DNA from: an uncultured Bacteroidia bacterium
Lineage (GTDB): Bacteria > Bacteroidota > Bacteroidia > NS11-12g > UBA955
Direction: 5' to 3'
Assembly (NCBI GenBank): GCA_943789135.1
Contig: CALSSY010000020.1
Coordinates: 1-57,427 of the forward strand
DNA: 57,427 bases
Positions 46,227 through 55,585 of the stretch are shown one piece after another. The first letter of the stretch is position 1. Each line of letters opens with the position of its first letter. A program made the position numbers and the translations under genes. The notes beneath the pieces were generated by a model. That model was given only the letters and a program-made list of their open reading frames with translations, was not told where the DNA came from and made no database searches.

Positions 46227-47384
46227 TTAATGATGATGTTCTTCTACAGCCATTCCAATGTAAATGGAAGACAATAAGGTGAATACAAATGCTTGAAGGA
46301 AAGCCACAAGCAATTCCAATACACTCATAAATAAGGTAAAGGCTACACTTAATGGACTAACTGCATAGCCCAATCCAGCGTTCATATTTCCGAAAATGAA
46401 AATCAAACTGAAGAATCCTAAAATGATAATGTGTCCAGCCGTAATGTTCGCGAACAAACGCAACATCAATACGAAAGGCTTTAACACAACCCCTAAAATT
46501 TCAATTGGGATGATGATTACATACATCCAAACTGGAACGTCGGGCATAAAGATATGTTTCCAATAGTATTTGTTACCACTAATCGTTACCGTAATAAACA
46601 CGACTAGGGCTAAAACCATCGTTACCGATATGTTTCCTGTTACGTTAGCACCTCCTGGAAACACAGGGATAAGACCGAATAAATTCAAGGTGAAAATGAA
46701 AAAGAAGATACTTAACAACAAAGACATGTAATTATCTGCTTTCTTTCCGATTGTTGGTCTTGCAATGTCATCGCGCAAAAACAAAATCAATGGCTCAATC
46801 AGGTTATAGATGCCCTTAGGTGCTTTTCCTGTATTGGCCGCGTAATGACGCGCCATTTTAATTACCAATACGATTAAGAAAATTGACCCGATGAATAACG
46901 CCAAAACGTTTTTAGTAATACTTAAGTCGTAAATTACATCTGTCTTTGTTTCATCTTCCCAAGTCACAACGCCCTCGTGATTCAATTTGAAACCATTATA
47001 TGGAGAATGTCCGTGATGGAAATTACTTGAAGAGAAAACAGATAAACCTTCGGAAGTGTACAGAATAACAGGAAGTGGAATTGAAACCGAATGATCGCCT
47101 TCTCCCCATAAATGCCAATCGTGCGCATCTGCGATGTGCTCCATGATCATTTTACCTGGTTCAAACCCTTTTGCAGCCTCATGCGATCCGGCATGTTCAT
47201 GGGTTGATGCTTCATGAGACTCTGCATCATGATGCTCAACATCTTCTGAATTTGTATTGGACGAGTGATTATCGTTTGCAATACCCACATTGTTGAAAAA
47301 CAGCGTTAAAAAGAGGGCAAAGACAAATTTTCCAAACCTCACTCCTACACTAGTACATTGATTTTCAGTCGATTGCATTTTCAT
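46227..47384 (-). CDS. atpB: ATP synthase a subunit with His-rich N-terminal region
   Basis: This 385-residue protein is long for AtpB (E. coli 271). A signal peptide (FGKFVFALFLTLFFNNVGIAN) is followed by a His/Glu/Ser-rich stretch (about 40-75; EHHDAESHEASTHEHAGSHE) and a periplasmic segment, then five membrane helices. The essential Arg sits in KPFVLMLRLFANITAGH. The protein ends in MAVEEHHH. Long, exported N-termini are usual in Bacteroidota AtpB. It overlaps the AtpI-like gene by 20 bases and is followed by atpE after 37 bases. Confidence 0.95.
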   Translation of the reverse strand: MKMQSTENQCTSVGVRFGKFVFALFLTLFFNNVGIANDNHSSNTNSEDVEHHDAESHEASTHEHAGSHEAAKGFEPGKMIMEHIADAHDWHLWGEGDHSVSIPLPVILYTSEGLSVFSSSNFHHGHSPYNGFKLNHEGVVTWEDETKTDVIYDLSITKNVLALFIGSIFLIVLVIKMARHYAANTGKAPKGIYNLIEPLILFLRDDIARPTIGKKADNYMSLLLSIFFFIFTLNLFGLIPVFPGGANVTGNISVTMVLALVVFITVTISGNKYYWKHIFMPDVPVWMYVIIIPIEILGVVLKPFVLMLRLFANITAGHIIILGFFSLIFIFGNMNAGLGYAVSPLSVAFTLFMSVLELLVAFLQAFVFTLLSSIYIGMAVEEHHH

Positions 47385-47763
47385 TGGGCTTTTCCGAATC
47401 GGGTCGCAAGTTAGTACGCATTTCTAAAATATCAAAGAAAAGAAAGAAAATAAAAGTGAGTCCAAAAATGACCACAAACGACATTTCCAAGGGCTTCATA
47501 TTAAACAGACTTATAACCAAAAAGATAAGTACCAAGAATAAGCGCAGCATAGATCCAATCATCAATCTTCTTATCTTCTGATTTTCCGTAATATTTTGGT
47601 CGTGGTGGGTAAAATAACGAACCAATGAAAACAATGCACCCAGATAAACGACACCTGCATATGAAATTGCCGGTAAATCCAGCTTCATGTACACATCAGC
47701 TATTGCCGCACTCAAGGAAATAATTGTTGTTATAACAGCTGATTTGATTAAATAAAGCTTCAT
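47365..47763 (-). CDS. AtpI-like four-helix membrane protein of the ATP synthase cluster
   Basis: This 132-residue protein has four hydrophobic helices (about 8-28, 36-50, 68-88, 97-116) and a charged C-terminus (EMRTNLRPDSEKPNENAID). It overlaps atpZ upstream (4 bases) and atpB downstream (20 bases), and its position matches the AtpI/i-subunit slot of other ATP synthase operons. AtpI proteins help c-ring assembly in some bacteria. Sequence similarity is weak, so the assignment rests on size, topology and location. Confidence 0.65.
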   Translation of the reverse strand: MKLYLIKSAVITTIISLSAAIADVYMKLDLPAISYAGVVYLGALFSLVRYFTHHDQNITENQKIRRLMIGSMLRLFLVLIFLVISLFNMKPLEMSFVVIFGLTFIFFLFFDILEMRTNLRPDSEKPNENAID

Positions 47764-47975
47764 TTCTTTTGTTTTAATGATTGAAAAACACGGAATAAAG
47801 ACAACGCAATTCCACCTAGTATTCCTATTAGGGTAAAAACAGGAAACTTTAAATTGGTTTTAGCATCAATAAATCGTCCGAGAAAAGTTCCCACCAAAAT
47901 GGTTACAATCATTTGAAAGGCCATTCCGGTGTAGGATAAAAAACTACGATTCTGATTGGTCTGATTTTGTTTCAC
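47760..47975 (-). CDS. atpZ: AtpZ/AtpI family protein, probable GTG start
   Basis: Two membrane helices occupy YTGMAFQMIVTILVGTFLGRFIDAK and FPVFTLIGILGGIALSLFRVFQSL, a standard AtpZ layout (about 70 residues). The frame stays open upstream to 48095 across the bactofilin gene, but the likely start is the GTG at 47975 (VKQNQTNQNRS), giving 71 residues and a 32-base overlap with bactofilin. AtpZ together with AtpI has been linked to magnesium supply and c-ring assembly in ATP synthase operons. It overlaps the next gene by 4 bases. Confidence 0.8.
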   Translation of the reverse strand: MKQNQTNQNRSFLSYTGMAFQMIVTILVGTFLGRFIDAKTNLKFPVFTLIGILGGIALSLFRVFQSLKQKK

Positions 47976-48363
47976 CGTGCTTTTTAAATGTTGGGTTAAA
48001 ATCCTTCCCCATTGCACAAGTACCGTTAAACACACCACCCTGTTCAATGATAATCTGTCTAGTTTGAATATCTCCAATAACCGTTGAAGTTCCATGCAAT
48101 ACAGTGGTTTCGTCTGCGGTTATATTACCCTGAACAGTCCCTGAAATACTCACATTAACAGCCGAAATATCCCCCAGAACACTACCGGTTTCACCGATAA
48201 CGAGCTTCTGCCCTACTTCCATATTGCCTTTAACAGTACCATCAATACGTATATCTCCATTACATTGGATATTTCCCGTAATAACGGTTCCAGAACCTAT
48301 AAGATTCAACAAAGCTTGAGGAGCCATGGAACTTTTGCTTTTTGATTTTCCGCTTCCTAACAT
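47944..48363 (-). CDS. Bactofilin (polymer-forming cytoskeletal protein)
   Basis: This 139-residue protein has a short basic N-terminus, then a right-handed beta-helix core (about 20-120) of regularly spaced strands: GSGTVITGNIQCNGDIRIDGTVKGNMEVG, VIGETGSVLGDISA, VSISGTVQGNITADETTVLHGTSTVIGDIQ, then a polar tail. Bactofilins form filaments that scaffold cell-shape and wall enzymes. Here the gene heads the ATP synthase run and overlaps atpZ, an arrangement I recall from other Bacteroidota. The product is probably cytoplasmic and membrane-associated. Confidence 0.93.
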   Translation of the reverse strand: MLGSGKSKSKSSMAPQALLNLIGSGTVITGNIQCNGDIRIDGTVKGNMEVGQKLVIGETGSVLGDISAVNVSISGTVQGNITADETTVLHGTSTVIGDIQTRQIIIEQGGVFNGTCAMGKDFNPTFKKHGETKSDQSES

Positions 48364-48444
48364 GTGAGGTTGTTTTTTAACGAGTGCAAATATAATTATA
48401 ACAGCTTAGATATCTGCACAAAGTCGTAAATTTCAAACGCCTAA

Positions 48445-48813
48445 TTACTGCATACGAACTGAAGTAGAATCGTAGGGCTTTTCATTTTCAGAAAGCAAAT
48501 CGTTCAAAACCGTTGACTTTTGATTTCGAATTTCAATTTCTTTTTTCAGATCGCTTAATTCTTGATTCAACCAAATTAATTCTTGCTTATCGCTACTACT
48601 TAAGCCATTCGGCAATACGTTTCTCAAGGGTGTGTATGCATACAAGAAATACGATATCAACGCAACTAACAAAAACAATGCACTGAAAATACTCATTGTG
48701 TTAAGTAAATTTATCTTTACTGAGGCAATTTCTGCGAAAGATTCATCGTTCATTAAAACGAGACGGTGTTTGTTCCGAAGTTTAGAGATAATTTTGCTGC
48801 GATTTGGCTTCAT
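48445..48813 (-). CDS. Short envelope protein resembling the N-terminus of M23 peptidases
   Basis: From the ATG at 48813 (MKPNRSKIISKLRNKHRLV) the protein is about 122 residues. LRNKHRLVLMNDESFAEIASVKI followed by a membrane helix (about 40-60) and FLYAYTPLRNVLPNG matches the N-terminal part of Bacteroidota M23 metallopeptidases (RxKYRLVxxNDxTFEE..., TPLRexxP). The LytM catalytic domain, with its HxH motif, is absent. A coiled-coil (DKQELIWLNQELSDLKKEIEIRNQK) ends the protein. It may be a regulatory relative. An upstream ATG at 48852 is possible. It is divergent from SprE, 66 bases away. Confidence 0.6.
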   Translation of the reverse strand: MKPNRSKIISKLRNKHRLVLMNDESFAEIASVKINLLNTMSIFSALFLLVALISYFLYAYTPLRNVLPNGLSSSDKQELIWLNQELSDLKKEIEIRNQKSTVLNDLLSENEKPYDSTSVRMQ

Positions 48814-48879
48814 GTAAGAAATCGATTTACGAATTGGCAAATATTTCTCCAAAAATACCGTTTTTTACCACATAAATCT

Positions 48880-51528
48880 ATGAGATTTGCGTTTATCAGA
48901 GCGCTGCGCCGTACATATACCATATTGAGCATCCTGATGGTGCTTTTTGTTTCATCTTGTGGAAACGAATCCTCATGGACCTATAAAGCTTGGCACAATA
49001 CCCTCGCCCATTACAATATCTACTTCAACGGAGAACAAAAATGGTTAGAAACATACCAAGCCGTTAGAGAAGCCTACAAAGATGATTTCCGAAAACCTAT
49101 TAATCTTTTTAATTATGGGACACTCGAATCGCTTCAGGGCAATTTAGGCGCTATGGATGAAGTGGTAAAAAAAGCAAGTACCATGATTGACAAGCATCCC
49201 AAAAGCAAATGGGTTGATGATGCTTATTTACTTACAGGTAAAGCTTACCTATTTAAAGGCGATGCCACAGCGGCAGTTAATATTTTTGATTTTGTTTCTA
49301 ACCAATACAAAGACCCTGAAATTTTATTTCAGTCCAAACTTTGGACCGTTCGAGCTTTACTCGCACAAGGGAAGACCATTGATGCGGAAGCAATGGCTTC
49401 GAATATTCTTAAAAATCCCAAACTCCCAAAAGAACAATTACATATTGCACAATACACATTAGGGGCTATCTACCATCAACAAAAGAAATACCAACAATCC
49501 GCCGAATTACTTCAAAAGGCCTTGCCTAGACTTACCGATCGAATGGACTGTTATCGAACATATTTTGCTTTAGGACAGGCTTATCAAAATACGGGAGACT
49601 ATGCAAAAGCGGAAAAGGCATATGCCAAGGTCCCAAGATTCAATCCACCTTATGATATAACATTCAACGCCCAAATTGAACAAGTGAGTATTTTGTCTGC
49701 GCAACAACGAGATTTTGCCAAAGCCAACAAGATTCTTAATCGCATGCTCAAAGATGATAAAAACCTCGATTACAAAGGTCAAATCTATTATCGTATGGCA
49801 TTGAATGAACTGGATGCTGGAGATATTCCTAAAGCTTTGGAAATATTAAAAATATCGGTTCAAGAATCAGCAACAGATAAAAATCAAAAGACAAGTTCTT
49901 ACTTGAAAATTGGAGATATTCAATATCAACAAAAGGACTACTTACAAGCAGGTATATATTACGATTCAGCCAACCGCGTATTGGATGCAACTCATCCAGA
50001 TTTTGAAAAAATATTAGCTAAAAATCAAATCGTAACCGATTTATTGGTGCACCTAGTGCGCATTAGCCAAAATGATTCTTTAATTAGATTGGTGCGAGAT
50101 GAAGACTTTTTAAAAGAAAAGATAAAAATCGCTAAAAAGAAAGAAAAGGATGACTTAGATCGTGCAAAAGCATTAGCAGAGCAATCTAAAAACAGACCAA
50201 CACCGAATTTCCCTTCAAATCCAGGAATGCCCATGAATCCCAATTTGGGTGGAGGTGGAACAGGTAGTTCATTCCCCTTTTACAACGTAATAACGCGTAA
50301 AAATGGATTTGCAGAATTCAAAAGGAATTTCGGAGATAGGCCTAATGTTGATTTTTGGAAATATGCAAGCAAAATGCAGAACCCAAATAACAACAATCCA
50401 AACGACCCAATACAAGACAACCCCGATAAGCAGGACTCTGCAAAGACGGAAGCCTTAAATGATAAATTAAAAGACATAGCTAAAGAAGATCGTAAGTACT
50501 ACGAGAATTTGCCTTTTGATGAATCCGAACAAGAAAAACTCTTACAAGAAATCGAAATATCCTTATTCGAATCAGCAGGCATTTATGCGGGCAAGTTAAA
50601 CGAAAATGAAACGGCTCAAAATCAATACATGAAACTGATCAATCGGTTTTATAACTCTGCCTATTTACCTCAGACTTATTACGAATTGATTAAAATCCAT
50701 CGTCTTGAAAACCAACCCTCTGTCGCTCGGCTATACACAGATACCTTAAAGTCAAAATTTCCTGAGAGTATTTATGTGAAAATGCTCGAAAACCCAGATG
50801 CCATCAACAGCATTAAAAATCCCGAAGCAGAAAGCAACAAAATCATCCAAAATGCTTATGATTCTATGTTGCGTGAATTCCAAAATAAGAATTACCAACG
50901 GGCTATTGAAATAAAACTCAACACCGATAAATCGTATTCCGGAAATTCCCTTCAACCGAGGTTTGATTTTGTCTATGGACTTTGCTTACTAAAACAGGAT
51001 TCTATAAAAGGAACTGAGATTTTCAAACAAATTAGCTTGGATTATCCCAATACAGACGTGAGTCAACGGGCAAAAAGTATTTTAACTTCACTTGAAAAAC
51101 GGAATATCGCTCAACTCCCCGATTCTGTGAAGAATTCATTAAACCAGAGCAATTCATTTAAATTGCCCAATGCAGATGTTTTATTAGATGCCATAATTCT
51201 TATTCCGAAATCGGCAAATGTGAATATGACCAAGGCTCTTTTAAGCGATTTGAATAAAAATGAGTTTTCATTTGATAACTTAGTAATGGGAAGGCATATC
51301 CCTATCAAAGATTATTATGTGCTTATTGTAGAGAATTTCACTTCTGCCGATAAAACAAGGTTTTACGCACGTTATCTTTCGCAGAAGACAGATTTATTTA
51401 ACAGTAGGGGTATTTTCAAATACGAGACACTCACTATTTCAAATGAGAACCTCCAATTATTGGTAAAATCAGAAGACATTGAGGGTTATATCAACTGGCA
51501 TAAATCCTCTTATACAGATTTAGATTGA
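48880..51528 (+). CDS. SprE/PorW-like TPR lipoprotein of the type IX secretion system
   Basis: From the ATG at 48880 (MRFAFIRALRRTYT) the protein is 882 residues with a lipoprotein signal ending at FVSSC. Next comes WTYKAWHNTLAHYNIYFNGE, the typical SprE/PorW opening. TPR-like helix pairs fill about 90-440 (LLTGKAYLFKGDATAAVNIFDF, YFALGQAYQNTGDYAKAEKAY), then a Pro/Asn/Gly-rich linker (about 460-540; NPGMPMNPNLGGGGTGSSFP) and more helical repeats to the end. SprE is needed for gliding and T9SS secretion in Flavobacterium, and PorW joins the PorKN ring to the translocon. This fits the two T9SS cargo proteins in the window. Length matches the family. Confidence 0.82.
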   Translation: MRFAFIRALRRTYTILSILMVLFVSSCGNESSWTYKAWHNTLAHYNIYFNGEQKWLETYQAVREAYKDDFRKPINLFNYGTLESLQGNLGAMDEVVKKASTMIDKHPKSKWVDDAYLLTGKAYLFKGDATAAVNIFDFVSNQYKDPEILFQSKLWTVRALLAQGKTIDAEAMASNILKNPKLPKEQLHIAQYTLGAIYHQQKKYQQSAELLQKALPRLTDRMDCYRTYFALGQAYQNTGDYAKAEKAYAKVPRFNPPYDITFNAQIEQVSILSAQQRDFAKANKILNRMLKDDKNLDYKGQIYYRMALNELDAGDIPKALEILKISVQESATDKNQKTSSYLKIGDIQYQQKDYLQAGIYYDSANRVLDATHPDFEKILAKNQIVTDLLVHLVRISQNDSLIRLVRDEDFLKEKIKIAKKKEKDDLDRAKALAEQSKNRPTPNFPSNPGMPMNPNLGGGGTGSSFPFYNVITRKNGFAEFKRNFGDRPNVDFWKYASKMQNPNNNNPNDPIQDNPDKQDSAKTEALNDKLKDIAKEDRKYYENLPFDESEQEKLLQEIEISLFESAGIYAGKLNENETAQNQYMKLINRFYNSAYLPQTYYELIKIHRLENQPSVARLYTDTLKSKFPESIYVKMLENPDAINSIKNPEAESNKIIQNAYDSMLREFQNKNYQRAIEIKLNTDKSYSGNSLQPRFDFVYGLCLLKQDSIKGTEIFKQISLDYPNTDVSQRAKSILTSLEKRNIAQLPDSVKNSLNQSNSFKLPNADVLLDAIILIPKSANVNMTKALLSDLNKNEFSFDNLVMGRHIPIKDYYVLIVENFTSADKTRFYARYLSQKTDLFNSRGIFKYETLTISNENLQLLVKSEDIEGYINWHKSSYTDLD

Positions 51529-51613
51529 TACAAACGGAAGGCGCAATTGAACGTACAAAATTGCGATTGTCCGAATTTTGTTCTTTTACGCCGTTATATA
51601 GGGACTTCTAATT

Positions 51614-51642
51614 TTTGAGAAAAGAATTTACCCTTATATTTG
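51614..51642 (+). promoter_or_regulatory. Promoter of the PBP1A gene
   Basis: TTTG at 51614-51617 and TATATTTG at 51635-51642, 17 bases apart, fit the TTTG/TAnnTTTG promoter of the Bacteroidota housekeeping sigma. The box overlaps an upstream frame, which supports the ATG at 51661 as the true start. Confidence 0.7.
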
Positions 51643-51660
51643 AAATGTAAACCGCTATTC

Positions 51661-53888
51661 ATGAAGTTTTATCCGAAGCTCTGGCTTTCTTTTTTCGGTG
51701 CCATTTTATTGGCTTTTTTGTTCTTTTTCGGAGTTTCCCTTGGGTTGCTTGGCGACATGCCAGAAATTGAAGATTTAGAAAATCCAAAGAATGCGTTAAG
51801 TTCCGAGATTATAGGTAGCGACGGAGTTGTGATTGGTAAATTCTTTCTGGAAAATCGAACCAATGTCAGCTTCGATGAAATCAGTCCATATGCCATTAAC
51901 GCCCTTATAGCAACTGAAGACATTCGCTTTTACGAACATTCAGGAATTGATTTTAGAGGAACCGTGCGTGCTTTTGCGAGTTTAGGAAGTGATGGCGGTG
52001 CTAGTACCATCACGCAACAATTATCGAAAAATCTCTTCAGCAGGTTTGAACGTCCAAGAGGTAAATTTGGGCGCCTTCTTCAGAAACTTAAGGAATGGGT
52101 TATTGCCGTTGAACTTGAAAAACGGTATACAAAAAAGGAAATAATTGTCATGTACTTGAATACGGTTCCATTTTCAGGAATCTCATTCGGCATTGACGCA
52201 GCTTCTAAAGAATTCTTCAATAAACGCCCACTTGAATTGGATGTAAACGAGGCCGCTACCTTAATAGGTATGCTCAAAGCCAATTGGAAATACAACCCAA
52301 AATACAATACCGAAAATTCTCAATCACGAAGAAATGTCGTGCTTTCTCAAATGTCTAAATACGATTATTTAAGCAAAGACTCTTTCGAACTCCTTAAAAA
52401 AATACCAATTACCTTAAGATACCGTTCTGCCTCTAGTTTGGGTATGGCGCCGTATTTTAAAACACACCTAGGAAATCAATTGAAAAATTGGTGTAAAGAT
52501 CATGGCTACAATTTATATCGCAGTGGTTTAAAAATATACACCACAATTGATTCTAAAATGCAGGAAGCCGCTGAAGCTGCAGTTTCAAAACACATGAGTG
52601 AATTTCAGCCAAAGTTTGTAAAAGCGTGGGGGAAAGACAAGCCTTGGAGATATATATCCAATAGGGCTGTTATACCTAATCATATTGAAGATGCCTTGAG
52701 AAAAACGTCACGATACATCAATATCAAAAACGAATTGGGCTACAATCATGAACGGATCATCCAAGAGTTAAAAAAACCTGTAAAAATGAGTATTTTCACT
52801 TGGCAGGGAGATAAAGACACCTTGATGAGTCCCTACGATAGCATGTCGTACATCAAGAAAATATTACATGCTGGTTTTATCGCTGTGGACCCTAGTAACG
52901 GTTATGTTAAAGCTTGGGTAGGTGGTATCAATCACCAACATTTCAAATACGATCACGTCAACCGCCGTGCAAAACGACAGGTGGGATCTACGTTTAAGCC
53001 TCTGATCTACGCCACTGCAATAGACATCAATAAATTCACGCCTTGTACCGAATTCCCAAGAGAGCGAACCGTTTTCATTTCGGGAGGTAAAGAATGGTCA
53101 CCAAAAAACTTCGATGGAAAAGAAGGTGGTATATGGCCTATTTGGAAAGGTTTGGCATTATCCGATAATTTGATCACGGCACAAATCATGAAATCCTTAG
53201 GCGAAAATGGCCCTGATTTGGTTGTTCAATTTGCAGAACGAGTTGGAATCGATAAGGACCAAGTTCCTCGCGTTCCATCTATCAGCTTGGGCACCGTAGA
53301 ATTATCGCCCTTTCGAAATGGCTTCCGCCTACAGTGCTTTCGTCAATAAAGGCTTGTGGGTTGAGCCTACCTACATAACGCGTATCGAAGACAAAGATGG
53401 CAACGTTATTGAAGAATTTGAAACACCCTAAACACGATCAGGTTTTGGATGCCGAAAAAGCCTATACCATGCTCCAGTTGTTAAAGCGGGTGGTGGACCG
53501 CGGAACGGCATTTGGAATGAAAGGTCGTTACGAAATCGAAGGCGATATCGGAGGAAAAACCGGAACCACTCAAGGAGCGGCTGACGGTTGGTTTATGGGC
53601 GTCACCAACGACTTAGTCTGTGCCACTTGGGTTGGCGCCGATGACCCTACTGTGCGCGTGCGTTACTCCAGTATGGGTCAGGGCAGTAAAATGGCCATGC
53701 CCATATTCGGCGAGTTCATGAAGACCCTTCAACACGACAAACGTATCAATTACATAGCGAAACCCTTTGAAGCTCCGGAGGGCATGGACGTATCTGCCCT
53801 CTCTTTGATTGTGCAAGCGACAAAACAAACCCAAGGCACAAATTGGCGGCGATTTGAACGTCAGCGGTTTGGGCGACTAATTTTTTAA
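51661..53888 (+). CDS. Class A penicillin-binding protein 1A, two or more frameshifts
   Basis: From the ATG at 51661 the reconstructed protein is about 740 residues. Membrane anchor: about 5-28. Glycosyltransferase (GT51) motifs: ATEDIRFYEHSGIDFRG, GASTITQQLSKNLF, KEWVIAVELEKRYTKKEIIVMYLN. Transpeptidase motifs: STFKPL (SxxK), SDN in ALSDNLITAQ and KTGTTQGAADGW. The frame breaks at 53311-53315 (extra C; repaired LSPFEMASAYSAF) and 53426-53428 (extra C; repaired EFETPKHDQVLDAEKA). The reading ends at 53888, but the last 25 or so residues look out of frame, so a third error is possible. It builds peptidoglycan in the periplasm. Confidence 0.93.
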
Positions 53889-53897
53889 TCTAAGCAA

Positions 53898-53930
53898 TTG
53901 CAGATGTGCTTGCTAATTGTATTATTTTTG
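53898..53930 (+). promoter_or_regulatory. Possible promoter of ribosomal protein L31
   Basis: TTG at 53898-53900 and TATTTTTG at 53923-53930 with a 22-base spacer fit the Bacteroidota pattern. The L31 ATG follows 25 bases after the -7 box. The spacer is at the long end of the usual range. Confidence 0.55.
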
Positions 53931-53955
53931 CAGTCCTTTTAATAAGAAATCATTT

Positions 53956-54213
53956 ATGAAACCCGAAATACATCCAGGAAGTTACCGCAAAGTGGTATTT
54001 AAAGACATGAGTTGCGACTTTGCTTTTTTGACCCAAAGTTGTGTTGATACCAAGGAAACCATCCAGTGGGAAGATGGCAATGAATATCCCTTATACAAAT
54101 TGGAGATTTCTTCTGCTTCTCACCCATTCTATACCGGTAAGCAGAACCTTATCGACACCGCTGGTCGTATCGATAAATTCCGCAAGCGTTACGCGAAAGA
54201 AGTAATTATTTAA
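53956..54213 (+). CDS. rpmE2: Ribosomal protein L31, type B
   Basis: From the ATG at 53956 ([17 protein letters not shown]) the protein is 85 residues, normal for type B L31. The pattern [46 protein letters not shown] is diagnostic. It lacks the CxxC zinc pairs of type A L31, so it is the zinc-independent form. It sits on the 50S subunit near the subunit bridge. A single-gene unit with its own terminator. Confidence 0.97.
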   Translation: MKPEIHPGSYRKVVFKDMSCDFAFLTQSCVDTKETIQWEDGNEYPLYKLEISSASHPFYTGKQNLIDTAGRIDKFRKRYAKEVII

Positions 54214-54230
54214 GAATCATTCATATTCAT

Positions 54231-54267
54231 AAAAGAGGTGCTTGCTTGAGTTCAAGCACCCTTTTTT
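54231..54267 (+). terminator. Rho-independent terminator after L31
   Basis: GGTGCTTG (54237-54244) pairs with CAAGCACC (54253-54260) around an 8-base loop, with a following T-run (54262-54267) and an A-run before the stem. It lies 17 bases past the L31 stop. Confidence 0.9.
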
Positions 54268-54350
54268 CATTTTCCGGCTTTTTTCTATCGCTAATAATTG
54301 CACGGCCGCTACTGCAGTTACCTAAGATAAATTAGTCCTAAATTCGCATT

Positions 54351-55564
54351 ATGCTTATACGCTTTTTCGAGGACCCGAACGACACCAGGATCTTTTCCCC
54401 CTAACCTGCTACCCGACCCGCTGCTGCGTTGCGCGATTGGAATCGTTACGTATTGCTGAAAAATGGATGCTTTGCGATTGGGTGCGACTTCTATAGTTGC
54501 TTTTCAAACACGACGATTATCTTGCAACAACGCTTCCCCGATTTGGAGGCCGACCATTGAATATCAACGGGCATTTACTTCCTCGTGCTGAATCAACTTC
54601 ATACGGCCATATCGAGAATTTACCCGACAGACGCCAGTTCTCATTTCAGCTGCAGAGGATATTATGCTTGGTCTAGTAAAGGAAATGGATCGCAAGAGAT
54701 TCAGTTTGGCACGGTAACCCATTTACTAATACACCCGTCCGTTTCCATATTTTCAAACACAACGGCGCGTGAAATCAAAATCGATTTCGAGCTGACTTAC
54801 GGCAAACCGCACACAGCGCACCTGCTCTCCAAAACCAATACTGCTTATTGGCGATCATCGCTATTTTCCTTGAAGAAGGTGCCCAAGTTGAATGTTGTAT
54901 CTTCAATGCTCCGGCGAGGGCCTATTTATATTGGCAAAAACGCTCAAATTATGGAAGGCAGTATCGTTCGTGGTCCTTTCGCAATGGGTGAAGGATCCAA
55001 TATAAAAATGGGCAGTAAGATTTACAGCGAGACACTACCCTGGGCCCCTATTGCAATGTTGGTGGTGAAGTCAACAATGTGGTTTTCCAGGCTTATCAGC
55101 AACAAAGGGCACGATGGTTTTCTTGGGAATCGCGGTGCTGGGTGAATGGTGCAATATTGGAGCGGACACCAATGCCTCTAATTTGAAAAACACCTACGAC
55201 GACGTGAAAGTGTGGAATTATGCCAGCAATCGCTTCGACAAGAGCGGGGAGCAATTCTGCGGCTTGATAATGGGCGATCACATGCCAAATGCGGGATTAA
55301 CACGATGTTTAATACAGGCACCGTGGTTGGTGTAGGTGCCAATATCTTCGGTTCTGGCTTTCCCACGTCAGTTTGTTCCCGACTTTTCTTGGGGAGGCGC
55401 CTCCGGTTTTGCAACGCATAAGCTTCCTACAGATGGAGAAAGACCGCCCAGCTCATGATGCAGCGCAGAAAACGCAATTACGACGCAGGAGGAACAGGAT
55501 CCATTATTCGAGCTCCGTCTTTGATCAAAGCCAGCAATATCGCAGTTGGGAGCGAGAATGCTGA
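54351..55564 (+). pseudogene. GlmU-like sugar nucleotidyltransferase, heavily frameshifted
   Basis: The ATG at 54351 and the stop at 55562-55564 bound a gene of about 400 codons with many indels. The opening LIRFFEDPNDTR...RPAAALR resembles the DP-x-x-R-x-x-x-P-FTYTRP start of Bacteroidota GlmU-like proteins. A left-handed beta-helix follows: GPIYIGKNAQIMEGSIVRGPFAMGEGSNIKMGSKIY, then SNKGHDGFLGN, GEWCNIGADTNASNLKNTYDDVKVWNY, GDHAKCGINTMFNTGTVVGVGANIFG and a C-terminal helix ending in YRSWEREC. Such proteins join sugar-1-phosphates to nucleotides or acetylate sugars. The errors scatter through all parts and look like poor consensus rather than decay. The exact protein cannot be given. Confidence 0.8.
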
Positions 55565-55585
55565 AGCCTAATTAGAACCTTCGCA

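Noticed and set aside
53397..53888. Separate transpeptidase-like gene after PBP1A
   Set aside because: It carries the KTGT motif missing from the upstream part and joins it after removing two extra C bases.
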